Position numbers and translations under genes: made by a program. The notes under the pieces were generated by a model. It did not search any database, was not told where the DNA came from, and saw only the letters and a program-made list of their open reading frames with translations. Of a stretch of DNA of 64,000 nt, positions 45,058-56,099 are shown piece by piece. Origin of the DNA: Lithobates sylvaticus (lineage: Eukaryota > Chordata > Amphibia > Anura > Ranidae); NCBI GenBank assembly GCA_028564925.1, contig CM053029.1:32274025-32338024 (forward strand), read 5' to 3'. Position 1 is the first letter of the stretch. Each line of letters starts with the position of its first letter.

Positions 45058-45784
45058 CAATTAACTGCCGGTCCATAAGGGGTGCAGGGGCGCCACCCCA
45101 CCAATCCATGTGCCCGGCCCCTAATCTACATGCAGGGCGTCGGACGCATGGATTTTTTTGAAGCACATGATTAGAGCCTGAGGCTCTAATTGGCTTAAAA
45201 AAAGGATTGGCTCGGGATGCAGAGCACTGCGCCCTGAGCCCACCCAGTTATGTGACAATAGCGAATTAATATTCGCTGTTGTCTTCCTGATTCTCCTCCC
45301 GGCCAATCAGGAAGTGGATCCTGAAACCTGATTGGCCGGGAGTCCTAGAGCACAGACCAGAGACAACGAGGACAGCTACGAGCAGGAGGTCAAGAATGAC
45401 AATGACAGGGGCAAGCTTGGCAGCAAGAAGCCCAAGGATCAGAGGTCGCTGAGGCTGAGCATCAATGCTTCGAGAGAGGAGGAGGAGGATGCACGACCCA
45501 AACAATGCCTTGGATTGCCTCCGGTCCATCATCCCCTATGCCTATTCAGCCCATCTGTCAGGAAACTCTCCAAGATTGCCACCTGCCTGTTCAGCCGGGA
45601 GGAGAAGCCCTGGCTCTTCTACTGGAGAAGCTGGAGCGAGGAGCAGCAGCCTGGATCCTCTGCCTCCTTATGGTAGGGCCTCTGATCGCCACCGCCGGGA
45701 GGGGGGGGGGGGGGTTGCCAGTGCGAGTGAGGGGGGTAGGTTTGTTTCCCGCCCCCCCAAAGTATTGAGCGCCAGCCGCCACTG
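45058..45784. mobile_element. hAT-like element with 8-bp TSD
   Basis: ATCTTTAC at 45050-45057 and 45785-45792. The right end inverted reads CAGTGGCGGCTGGCGC, a known hAT-type start; the left end (CAATTAACTGCCGG) is a weaker match. Internal CTGATTGGCCGGGAG inverted repeat around 45292-45345. Family shared with 51996-52900. The 114-codon plus frame has no domain. Confidence 0.65.
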
Positions 45785-46759
45785 ATCTTTACCTTTATAA
45801 TTACAATCACTTTAAGGTAAAGTCTCATTTAAAATAATAAAATAAACAACATGTTATACTTACCTCCTCTGTGCAGTTGGTATTGCACTGATCCTCCTCT
45901 TCTTGGATCCCTCTTTGGTGCTCCTGGCTCCTCCCTCCTGTTAAGTGCCATCAAAGCCAGCAGCTTGGTATAGGGCACCGGAGCCGAGCTGCAGCTCCGT
46001 GTGTCCATTCAGACACGGAGCTGCCATTCCACCCCACCTCCTCTCTCTCCTGATTTGCTGACTTTGACACCCGTGGGAGCCATTGGCGCTGCTGCTGTGT
46101 CTTAGCCAATCGGGTGGGAGAGTCTCGGATGGCCGAGGGACTTGTAGACATCGCTGGACAGAAATGGGGCTCAGGTAGGTATTAGGGGGGCTGAGGGGGG
46201 CTGCTCCACACAGAAGGCTTTTTATCTTAACCACTTGCCGACCGCCCCCTGTATATATACGTCGGCAGAATGGCACGTACAGGCAGAACCACGTACCTGT
46301 ACGTGCCATTCTTCCGGCGGGTGGGGGGTCCGATCGGACCCCCCCCGGCCGGCGGGGACGGTCGGGATCGCTTCAGGAGCGATCCGGGATGAGGGGACGG
46401 CCAGTGGTTTCTGGCCACCCCCTCGCGATCGCTCCTGGCGAATCAGATGCTTCCTCTGTCTGTGTCAATCAAAACACAGGCAGAGGAAGTGATGTCACGC
46501 TCGGTGCGCCGGTCTATGTGACCGGAACGCCGAGCTGTGAACATCTAAAGGTTAGTGCACCAACAGTACACTGACACCAGTACACATAGGCACACAAAAC
46601 ACCCCCCTGTCACCCCCAGATCACCCCCCAGATCACCCCCTCCCCCCCCAGTCACAGTGTCACTAATTGCAGTGATCATTTTTTTACTGATCACTGCATT
46701 TAGTGTCAGTGTGACTGTAATAACTGTCAGTGCAGTTAGTTTTAGGTCCAAGGTAGCCC

Positions 46760-47970
46760 CCCCCACCCCCCCCTAATAAAGGTTTAACCCCTTGATTGCC
46801 CCCCAGGTAACCCTTTCACCCCCTTTTGCCAGTGTCACTAAGCGATCGTTTTTCTGATCGCTGTATTAGTGTCACTGCTGTCGCTAGGTAACCATTTTTT
46901 TTTTTTAGGTAACCGCCATGTTTATATAGGTTCATAAATAGGTTTATAGGTCAGGTACCCCCATATTACAACCTAAATAAAGGTTTTTAACCCCTTGATT
47001 GCCCCTAGAGTTAACCCTTTCACCAGTGATCACTGTAAAACTGTCACTGGTGACGCTGGTTAGCCAGTTAGTTATTTCGTTATTTAGGTTCCCCGTCAGG
47101 TTTTTATATAGCGTCAGGTACCCCCATATATTACCTAATAAAGGTTTTAACCCCCTGATTGCCCCTAGTTAACCCTTTCACCCCCTTTTGCCAGTGTCAC
47201 TAAGCGATCGTTTTTCTGATCGCTGCATTTGTGTCGCTAGGTAACCATTTTTTTTTTTTTTAGGTAACCGCCATGTTTATATAGGTTCATAAATAGGTTT
47301 ATAGGTCAGGTACCCCCATATTACAACCTAAATAAAGGTTTTAACCCCCTGATTGCCCCTAGAGTTAACCCTTTCACCAGTGATCACTGTATAACTGTCA
47401 CTGGTGACGCTGGTTAGCCAGTTAGTTATTTCGTTATTTAGGTTCCCCGTCAGGTTTTTATATAGCGTCAGGTACCCCCATATATTACCTAATAAAGGTT
47501 TTAACCCCTGATTGCCCCTAGTTAACCCTTTCACCCCCTTTTGCCAGTGTCACTAAGCGATCGTTTTTCTGATCGCTGCATTAGTGTCGCTAGGTAACCA
47601 TTTTTTTTTTTTTTTAGGTAACCGCCATGTTTATATAGGTTCATAAATAGGTTTATAGGTCAGGTACCCCCATATTACAACCTAAATAAAGGTTTTAACC
47701 CCCTGATTGCCCCTAGAGTTAACCCTTTCACCAGTGATCACTGTATAACTGTCACTGGTGACGCTGGTTAGCCAGTTAGTTATTTCGTTATTTAGGTTCC
47801 CCGTCAGGTTTTTATATAGCGTCAGGTACCCCCATATATTACCTAATAAAGGTTTTAACCCCCTGATTGCCCCTAGTTAACCCTTTCACCCCCTTTTGCC
47901 AGTGTCACTAAGCGATCGTTTTTCTGATCCCTGCATTAGTGTCGCTAGGTAACCAGTTTTTTTTTGTATT
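46760..47970 (+). repeat. About 355-bp tandem repeat, 3.3 copies
   Basis: The phrase AGTGTCACTAAGCGATCG occurs at 46831, 47193, 47546 and 47901 (spacings 362, 353, 355). Units contain GGTAACCGCCATGTTTATAT, GTGATCACTGTATAACTGTC, ACTGGTGACGCTGG and AGGTACCCCCATAT. Copies are highly similar; a variable T-run accounts for the length differences. Part of the piggyBac-like element. Confidence 0.93.
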
Positions 47971-48883
47971 ACTGTTACGGGTGACGCTGGTTAGTTAGCT
48001 TGTTTTTTATACTGTCAGGGCACCCGCCATTTATTACCCAATAACGGTTTAACCCCCTGATCGCCCGGCGGGTGATATCAATTAGGTTTTAGGGTCAAAT
48101 AAGGTCTGCGTCGCCCCAGGTTAGTGCCAGTACCGCAAACACCCACGCGCAAAGCATACACCTCCCTTAGTGGCACAGTATCTGAACAGATCAATATCTG
48201 ATCTGATCAGATCTATACTAGCGTCCCAGCAGTTTAGGGTTCCAAAAAAAAACGCATTGTTAGCGGGATCAGCCCAGATACCTGCTAGCACCTGCGTTTT
48301 CCCCCTCCGCCCAGCCCAGCCCAGCCCACCCAAGTGCAGTATCGATCGATCACTGTCACTTACAAAACACTAAGCACACATAACTGCAGCGTTCGCAGAG
48401 TCAGGCCTGATCCCTGCGATCGCTAACATTTTTTTTGTGGTAGCGTTTTGATTCAGTCGCTTCAGTCAGGAGCTTTTTTACCTGTGAATCTCAAAAAAAT
48501 AAAAAAAATAAAATAGTTGTCGTTTTATTGTTCTCTCTCTCACTCTATTCTCTCTCTATTGTTGCTCTTTTTTTACTCCATTCTATTCTGCAATGTTTTA
48601 TTATGTTTTATTATGTTTTATTATGTTTTATCATGCTTGCTTTTCAGGTATGTAATTTTGTTTACTGTGTGTTTTAGTGTTGAGCATTTTTTTGTTTTCA
48701 GGTGCGCCATTCAGTTGCAACGCGGATTTATTTATCTTGACAGCAACAGCGTTTGCTCCCACGATACATAAAGACGCGACTCCAACGCTGTAGGAGGTGA
48801 TTTCACCACCACAGTTAAAAAAAAAGAGCATATATGCCGAAGCATGGGGGCAGCAGGGGGGGGGAGGAGCGATTGGCTCCTAA

Positions 48884-48927
48884 TGCCACGTACATACGGT
48901 CGAAATTCCGACCGTGTGTACACGGCA
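48884..48927. mobile_element. 44-bp palindromic MITE, TAA duplication
   Basis: TGCCACGTACATACGGTCG followed by its near complement CGACCGTGTGTACACGGCA variant, flanked by TAA at 48881-48883 and 48928-48930. It is reduced to its terminal repeats, so it shows the family's ends and 3-bp target clearly. Confidence 0.7.
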
Positions 48928-50149
48928 TAACTTTTGCGGGAGGATGCCCCCATGCATCGGCATATATAAATGGTGCATGTATGCCCATCATTAGAAGTGG
49001 GTGGATGAAGGGAGGTATTCTAATGGTGGGCATACCCACCAATCAATCTCTTTTTTTCGTTCAGCCAAGAGGCTGCATGAAAAAAAAAGATTACAATATA
49101 TGTCCAGTATGTTGCTGGACTTTGAATGGTTATACCAGAATGATGCCTGCAGGTTTAGGTATCATCTTGGTATCATTCTTTTCAGCCAGTGATCGGCTTT
49201 CATGTAAAAGCAATTCTAGCGGGTAATTAGCCTCTAGACTGCTTTTACAAGCAGTGGGAGGGAATGTCCCCCCTCCGGATATAAACCGCGCCATTGGGAA
49301 ATTGGGAAAGCATTTTATCACACCAATCTTGGTGTGGTCAGATGCTTTGAGGGCAGAGGAAAGATCTAGGGTCTAATAGACCCCAATTTTTTCAAAAAAA
49401 GAGTACCTGTCACTGCCTATTGCTATCATAGGGGATATTTACATTCCCTGAGATAACAATAAAAATCATAACAAAGAAAAAAAATGGAAGGAACAGTTTA
49501 AAAATAAAATAAAAAAGCTAAATAAATTAAAAAAAAAACAAAAAAAAAAAAAAAAAAAAGCACCCCTGCCCCCCCTTCTCTTGCGCAAAGGCGTACACAA
49601 GCGTTGGTCTGGCGTCATATGTAAACAGCAATTGCACCATGCATGTGAGGTATCACCGCGAAGGTCAGATCGAGGGCAGTAATTTTAGCAGTAGACCTCC
49701 TCCGTGAATCTAATGTGGTATCATGTAAAGGCTTTTAAAGGCTTTTAAAAATGTATGTAGTTTGTCGCCACTGCGTGTTTGTGCGCAATTTTAAAGCATG
49801 TCGTGTTTGGTATCCATGTACTCGGCCTAAGATCATATTTTTTATTTCATCAAAAATTTGAGCAATATAGTGTGTTTTAGTGCATTAAAATAAAAAAAAA
49901 GTGTATTTTTTCCACAAAAAATGCGTTTGAAAAATCGCTGCGCAAATACTGTGTGGAAAAAAAAAATGCAACACCCACCATTTTAATCTGTAGGGCCTTT
50001 GCTTTAACAATATATATAGTGTTTGGGGGTTCAACGTAATTTTCTTGCAAAAAAAAAATATGTTTTCATGTAAACAAAAAGTGTCAGAAAGGGCTTTGTC
50101 TACAAGTGGTTAGAAGAGTGGGTGACGTGTGACATAGGCTTCTAAATGT

Positions 50150-51245
50150 TGTGCATAAAATGCCAGGACAGTTCAAACCCCCCCCCAAATGACCCCATTT
50201 TGGAAAGTAGACACCCCAAGCTATTTGATGAGAGCAATGTTGAGCCCATTAAATATTTTTTTTTTTTGTCCCAAGAGATTGAATAATGAAAAAAAAAAAA
50301 ATATATATATTTTTTTTACAAAAAGTTGTCACTAAATGATATATTGCTCAAACATGTCATGGGCATATGTGGAAATACACCCCAAAATACATTCTGTTGC
50401 TTCTCCTGAGTACGGGGATACCACATGTGTGGGACTTTTTGGGAGCCTAGCTGCGTACGGAACCCCAAAAACCAATCACCGCCTTCAGGCTTTCTAAGGG
50501 TGTAATTTTTTTATTTCACTTCTCACTGCCAATCACAGTTTCGGAGGCCATGGAATGCCCAGATGGCATAAAACCCCCCAAAATGACCCCATTTTGGAAA
50601 GTAGACACCCCAAGCTATTTGCTGAGAGGTATTGTGAGTATTTTGCAGATCTCGCTTTTTGTCACAAAGTTTTGAAAATTGAAAAAAGAAAAAAATTTTT
50701 TTTTTTTCTTTACTTTCTTCATTTTCAAAAACAAATGAGAGCTGTAAAATACTCACCATGCCTCTCAACAAATAGCTTGGGGTGTCTACTTTCCAAAATG
50801 GGGTCATTTGGGGGGGTTTTGTGCTATTTTGGCATTTTATGGCCTTCGAAACGGTGATAGGTAGTGAGGAGTGAAATCAAAAATTTGCACCCTTAGAAAT
50901 CCTGAAGGCGGTGCTTGGGTTTCGGGGCCCCGTACGCGGCTAGGCTCCCAAAAAGTCCCACACATGTGGTATCCCCATACTCAGGAGAAGCAGCAAAATG
51001 TATTTTGGGGTGCAATTCCACATATAACTATGGCATGTGTGAGCAATATATCATTTAGTGACAACTTTTTGAAAAAAAATAAAATCTTTTTTATTTTTGT
51101 CTTTATTCAATCACTTGGGACTAAAAAAAAAAAATATTCAATGGGCTCAACATGCCTCTCAGCAAATAGCTTGGGGTGTCTACTTTCCAAAATGGGGTCA
51201 TTTGGGGGGGTTTTGTACTTCTCTGCCATTTTAGCACCTCAAGAA
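50150..51245. repeat. Long inverted repeat, about 530-bp arms
   Basis: Left arm: CCCCATTTTGGAAAGTAGAC ACCCCAAGC at 50193 and again at 50588, CACATGTGTGGGACTTTTTG at 50423, CACCGCCTTCAGG at 50478. The right arm repeats all these inverted (50775-50810, 50890-50910, 50950-50970, 51165-51205). Centre near 50700 is an A/T run. Each arm itself holds a direct duplication. Confidence 0.9.
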
Positions 51246-51722
51246 ATGAAATAGGCAGTCATAAATTAAAAGCGGTGTAAATTCCAGAAAATGTACTCTA
51301 GTTTGTAGACGCTATAACTTTTGCGCAAACCAATAAATATACGCTTATTGGCATTTTTTTTACTAAAGACATGTGGCTGAATACATTTTGGCCCAAATGT
51401 TTGACTAAAATTGAGTTTATTAGATTTTTTTTATAACAAAAAGTAGAAAATCTCTTTTTTTTTCAAAATTTTCGCTCTTTTTCCGTTTATATCGCAAAAA
51501 ATAAAAATCACAGAGGCAATCAAATACCATCAAAAGAAAGCTCTATTTGTGGGAAGAAAAGGACGCAAATTTCGTTTGGTTACAAAATTGCATGACTGCG
51601 CAATTACCAGTTAAAGTAGTGCAGTGCGAAATTGAAAAAAGACCTCTGGTCCTTTGGCTGCCAAATGGTCCGGGGCTGAAGTGGTTAATGCATAGAATGC
51701 ACCATATGCCTTTACAACTCCT

Positions 51723-51965
51723 TTAACCTTTAGCTTACTCCCCTAACTTAATCTTTGCCTTAGCCCTCTAATTTTACATCAACCTTAGCCCTTAGCCTCC
51801 TAAATTTATCTTAACCTTTACCTTAGCCCCATTACATTATCTTAATCTTAACCGTTATATTACCAATTTTCTTTATCTTAACCTTTTGCTTACCCCCCCA
51901 ACTTTACCTTAACCTGAACCTTGGCCTCCTAACTCTACCTTAAGCTTTATCATTAAAGTGGTTGT
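51723..51965 (+). repeat. CCTTAACCTTTAGC-type degenerate tandem repeat (continued)
   Basis: Same family as at 42690 and 44840, directly after the TTAA of the older MITE. Confidence 0.7.
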
Positions 51966-51995
51966 AAACTCCCATAGATTAATTGGACCTATAGG

Positions 51996-52900
51996 CAGTG
52001 GCGGCTGGTGAAGTTTTTGGATGGGGGGTGCCAGACCCCGCCCTTTCTTTTTGACCCCTCCCACTTTGCATAAGCCCCACCTCTTATATAATCCACCCAC
52101 TCTGTTCCTTGTATTCCACCCATAGTGTCAGGAGTATATAGCCAAGCATCACAGGACAGGGTACACAGCCCAGCATCACAGGACAGGGTACACAGCCCAG
52201 CATCACAGGACAGGGTACACAGCCCAGCATCACAGGACAGGGTACACAGCCCAGCATCACAGGTAGGGTACACAGCCCAGCATCACAGGTAGGGTACACA
52301 GCCCAGCATCACAGGTAGGGTACACAGCCCAGCATCACAGGTAGGGTATACAGCCCAGCGGGGCATGCAGCACTGATAGCTTCCCCTCCCTCCCGTGGGA
52401 GGTCCAGTACTTACTGGCAGTGGTGGTGTGCTTTCCTCTCCACCCTGGTTTGGTGTGGGCTGCTGTGGTGTGGTGTCAGCAGTGGCCCCAGCTCCAGTGT
52501 GTCTCCTCTTCCAAAGCGCTAGGCATCCAATAAGATCGCCTGGCGCTTTGGCCAATTGGGAAACAGGTCTCCCCTCCTGATTGGTGGGGAGAACCTGTAG
52601 TGTGACCATAGTGAAAATGTATTCGCTATGGTCACACAACAAGGTGGGATCTGGACACAGTGCTCTGTGCCCCGAGCCCACCCTACTTTGAAGCCTTTTA
52701 GAGCCCCTGACTCTAATCAGGTGCTTCAAAATACACACCCCCTCCCTATCTCTGCCATAGTAATTAATGCGCTTGGTGTCCTGAAAGGGACTGGGCGCAT
52801 GGATAGGGAGGGCAGCGGAGGTGTTGGGGGAGGTGGTGCCCATGCTTCCTCTATGGACGGGCCGACGTCCTGTCGAATACTGTCCCCCGTCGGATAATGT
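51996..52900. mobile_element. hAT-like element, CAGTGGCGGCTGG family
   Basis: Starts CAGTGGCGGCTGGTGAAG. The inner part (about 52540-52800: CTGATTGG, ATTCGCTATGGTCAC, GAGCCCACCC, CTCTAATCAGGTGCTTCAAA) is the inverse of 45130-45330. It holds a 27-bp minisatellite. The right terminus and TSD are not certain; it abuts CR1 sequence at about 52905. Confidence 0.55.
52130..52365. repeat. 26/27-bp minisatellite
   Basis: About nine units of GGTACACAGCCCAGCATCAC plus AGGACAG or AGGTAG. Minus-strand CDAGLCTLS-type frames are artefacts. Confidence 0.92.
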
Positions 52901-53672
52901 CTGCCCTATACTGCGCTTGCTAACTGGTCTGTAATTCTCAGGGATGTATTTTGGGCCCTTTTTAAATATTGATGCGACATTGGTTTTTCTCCAATCAGCT
53001 GGTACCATTCTAGTCAGTAGACTGTCAGTAAAAATTAGGAACAATGGTCTGGCAATTACTTGACTTAGATGCTTAATAGAATGATTATATATCACAAAAG
53101 TGACAAGTGCAGTTTGTAAAACAAAAATAAATTATCAATCATAAATCTCATAAAGTGACACGTGCAATATGTGAAACAAAAAATACATTATCAATCATAA
53201 ATCTCATAAAGTGCTATATAAATGAAATTAATCGCAAAAAATGCGATAAAAATAAATAAATAAATCACATAAATCAATCACATAAAGTGCTGAAAAACGC
53301 TTAAACATATAACAAGTAAGGTGCTCAATGCATGAGAGAAGCAGGATCCTTGAAACAAAAATCCCATCCGGTAACCCCACTCACCAGAATTGATGGACCC
53401 GTGGCTTTTCAGTCCTGGGGTCAAATAAAGCTTTGTGAGGGGATTAGATGATAGGTGAAAAAATTCCTTTCATAGATGCTCCCAGAGTATTTTCAGAGGA
53501 TGAACATTTCCAGGGGATAAGTAAGCCGAAAAAGAAAGAGAGAAAATCATGTGAAGTACTGCTATTGTAAAGCTGTCACACCGCTGTTATTTGGTGGATC
53601 ACTCACAAAATAGCAAACAGGTATCAGCGTGTTTCCGGGTGCACGCATATGGCGTGCGTTCCACAGCAACCG

Positions 53673-55060
53673 GAATTTGCTGCATTAGTGTTAGGGCTGG
53701 CCGTAGGGGTTTGGACCCGGAAATGTGTCCAACAAGCCCACGTGGTCCCATATTTATTTGGGGCATCCGTGGCCTGGTGTATGAGACTCTCCATTTCCGC
53801 AATCTTGTCGGTACGCTTGATCCATTCGGCAATCGTGGGGAGTGTTGTAGATCTCCAATGTACCAGTATACATTGGGTAGCTGCATTAATGAGATGCATC
53901 GTCAGTGATTTGTTGTATGTTTTTTGGGGAATGGAGGTGTGGTGTAGGAGAAATTGGGCCGGTGTGAAGTCTGGAGTATATGTCGTGATCTGGGATATTA
54001 GGCGATGGATTTCTGTCCAGTATGGAAGTAGGAGCGGGCAGTCCCACCAGATGTGGAGAGGTGTTCCTAGAGCTGAGTTGCATCGCCAGCATATCGGGGG
54101 GACCAATGGATGGAATTTGTGAATTTTGTCTGGGGTTCTGTACCACTTTGAGAGGATTTTATATCTATGTTCTTGAGAAGAGACATTTATTGAACCCTTG
54201 TGTGTATGATGGTAAATACGTTCCCAATCTACTGGCGATAAGTCGATGGCAAGGTCTGATTCCCACCGTTCAACTAGGGTATCATTTTTGATGATATGTG
54301 TGGAGAAGAGTAGTGAGTATGTGGCCGATATAACGTGTCTTTGGGGTTCAGTACTCAGGCATAGAGACTCGAAAGACGTAAGTTCTCTGTGCCATTGTGG
54401 GTTCTGAGTCGAGGCGAGGAAGAAATGACGGAGTTGTAGGAATTTGAAGAAGGGGATGTGATATTCTGGGAAAGAGAGGGACATTGAGTGATACGATAAA
54501 AGGGTCCCATTCTGAAAAAAGTCAGAGGCTCTTGGGGGTTTGTCAGGGACATTTGTCGTCGGGGCTTTCAGAGTTAGACCTGGTGGAAAATCAGGGTTGT
54601 CGGTTAAAGGTGTCATGGGACCGTACGTTGGAGTTAGTTTCATATGGGTGCATGAGATATGGAAGGAGATCAGCGTGGCATTGATTAATGGATGTGTTAA
54701 GAGGGTTCTAGGGGCCCGAGATTTGGGGAGCCAAGGTAAGTGAGTTAATGGGATGGGAGAGAACGCTTGTTCCAAGCGAATCCAGTCTTTATGTGGTTTG
54801 TGTATATGCCAGTCCACTACCCTGGTCAAATGGCACGCGAGGTGGTATTTGTGAATATCGGGGAGGCTGAGACCGCCTGACAGTTTAGGGAGAGTCATTC
54901 GATTCCAGCTAATTCTAGGTGCTTGAGCTTTCCATATGAAAGTCCTACACATACGCTGGTACGTTGTGAAGAAAGCCTGAGGTAAGGTGATGGGGATAGC
55001 TTGCATCAGATATAGGAGTCTAGGAATTTTTAAAAAAAATATTTTTTTCATTTTTAGTTA
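53673..55060 (-). pseudogene. L1 ORF2 C-terminal fragment inside foldback
   Basis: A continuous minus frame of 475 codons (55051-53624) gives the post-RT part of L1 ORF2: IPRLLYLMQAIPITLP, FIWKAQAPRISWNRM, GGLSLPDIHKYH..., Cys/His motif CWRCNSALGTPLHIWWDC, and C-terminal MHLINAATQCILVHWRST. The last residues (from about 53672 down) read into the foldback arm, so the frame is a chimera there. No RT domain, no 3' UTR and no poly(A) are attached, and the junctions are abrupt. The frame is unusually intact for a fragment. Confidence 0.85.
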
Positions 55061-55196
55061 TTTCAGTTTTTTTTTTTGCTGTTCAAATTATAACAGGAAA
55101 TGATGTAGTTTGTAAGCAAACCAATTAAGATACACATTGGATGGTTCTTTGTATTGTATCTTTTGCACAGGATATATATATATTATTCAAGCAAAA

Positions 55197-55259
55197 CTGG
55201 AAGTAATGTCCTTGATGACGCTCTGGAGGAGGGGCGAAACGCGTCAACGTAATTTCCGG
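55197..55259 (+). ncRNA. Hammerhead-ribozyme-like motif
   Basis: Stem I: CTGGAAGTAATGTC (55197-55210) pairs with CGTAATTTCCGG (55248-55259). Core TTGATGA (consensus CUGAUGA). Stem II: CGCTC/GGGCG around a TGGAGGAG loop. Then GAAAC, a minimal stem III GCG, and the TC preceding the predicted cleavage point (GAAACGCGTC). Hammerheads with very short stem III are known in Penelope-like elements. The first core base is T instead of C and stem II closing is non-standard, so activity is uncertain. Confidence 0.5.
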
Positions 55260-56099
55260 TGTTGAGAACCAGTGACGCTGCTTCCGGTTGCCGTGGAACG
55301 CACGCCATATGCATGCACACGGAAACACGCTGATACCTGTTTTCTATTGTGTGAGTGATCCAAATAACAGAGGTGTGACAGCTTTACAATAGCAGTACTT
55401 CACATGATTTTCTCTCTTTCATTTTGGGCTTACTTATCCCCTGGAAATGTTCATCCTCTGAAAATACTCTGGGAGCATCTATGAAAGAATTTTTTTCCCC
55501 TATCATCTAATCCCCTCACAAAGCTTTATTTGACCCCAGGACTGAAAAGCCGCGGGTCCATCAATTCTGGTGAGTGGGGTTACCGGAGGGGATTTTTGTT
55601 TCAAGGATCCTGCTTCTCTCATGCATTGAGCACCTTACTTGTTATATATTTAAGCTTTTTTCAGCACTTTATGTGATTTATTTATGCAATTTATTTATTT
55701 ATTTTTAACGCATTTTTTGCGATTAATTTCATTTATATAGCACTTTATGAGATTTATGATTGATAATTTATTTTTCTTTCACAAATTGCACTTGTCACTT
55801 TTGTGATTTATAATCATTCTATTAAGCATCTATTAGGCACTATATACGCTAGCGCAGTTTATATATATATATATTTATATATTGTATGTCATCCATTCTC
55901 AAGGTCTTTACCTTTGCAAGCAGCAGCGGTTTTTGTTTGTCACATTGGTTTATACTTATATTGGTTCTTTTGGTGCGAGTTCTAGTTTGTTTATCCAATT
56001 ACTTGACTTAGTTCCCTAAGTACCCTCGGGTGCAAGCCATCTGGTCCTGGTGATTTATTAATGTTAAGTTTCACAGTGTCTAATTTACACAATTATCGT

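Larger units (their letters stand above)
46231..51684. mobile_element. piggyBac-like 5.4-kb non-autonomous element
   Basis: TTAA at 46227-46230 and 51685-51688. Terminal repeats CCACTTGCCGACCG and, inverted, CCACTTCAGCCCCG. Contents: promoter-proximal GC-rich part with palindrome GTACGTGCCATTCT (46260-46310), a 355-bp tandem block (46760-47970), CAG/GATC-rich leader (48050-48480), AT-rich middle, and a long hairpin (50150-51245). No piggyBac transposase frame is present. Structure resembles transposase-bearing relatives from which the gene is gone. Confidence 0.8.
45816..51722. mobile_element. Older TTAA-flanked MITE containing the 5.4-kb element
   Basis: TTAA at 45812-45815 and 51723-51726. 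The left part (to 46226) contains AAAATAATAAAATAAACAAC, ATGTTATACTTACCTCCTCT, a common amphibian MITE. The right remnant (51689-51722) reads TGCATAGAATGC...TTTACAACTCC. Removing the inner element rejoins TATCTTAATGCATAGAATGC as expected. Confidence 0.6.
53069..55995. mobile_element. Foldback retroelement with hammerhead (PLE-like)
   Basis: 16-bp exact TSD CAATTACTTGACTTAG at 53053-53068 and 55996-56011. Arms of about 600 bp (53069-53672 and 55278-55838) are inverted copies (GATTTATGATTGATAAT, AAGGATCCTGCTTCTC, ATTTCCAGGGGATAAG, CATATGGCGTGCGTTCC). Right end has an extra 157-bp tail (55839-55995) absent on the left. The middle holds a captured L1 fragment (53673-55060) and a hammerhead-like motif. 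Same design as 10271-16004. Long TSD and hammerhead point to a Penelope-like origin, though no RT or GIY-YIG is present. Confidence 0.65.

Noticed and set aside
45332-45785. 114- and 106-codon frames
   Set aside because: They lie within a hAT-like element with clear TSDs and show no domain.
50150-51245. Long hairpin as a virus-like terminal structure
   Set aside because: It is internal to a TTAA-flanked piggyBac-like element and each arm is a plain inverted duplication.
53649-54122. Plus-strand 157-codon frame
   Set aside because: It is the antisense shadow of the L1 ORF2 fragment.
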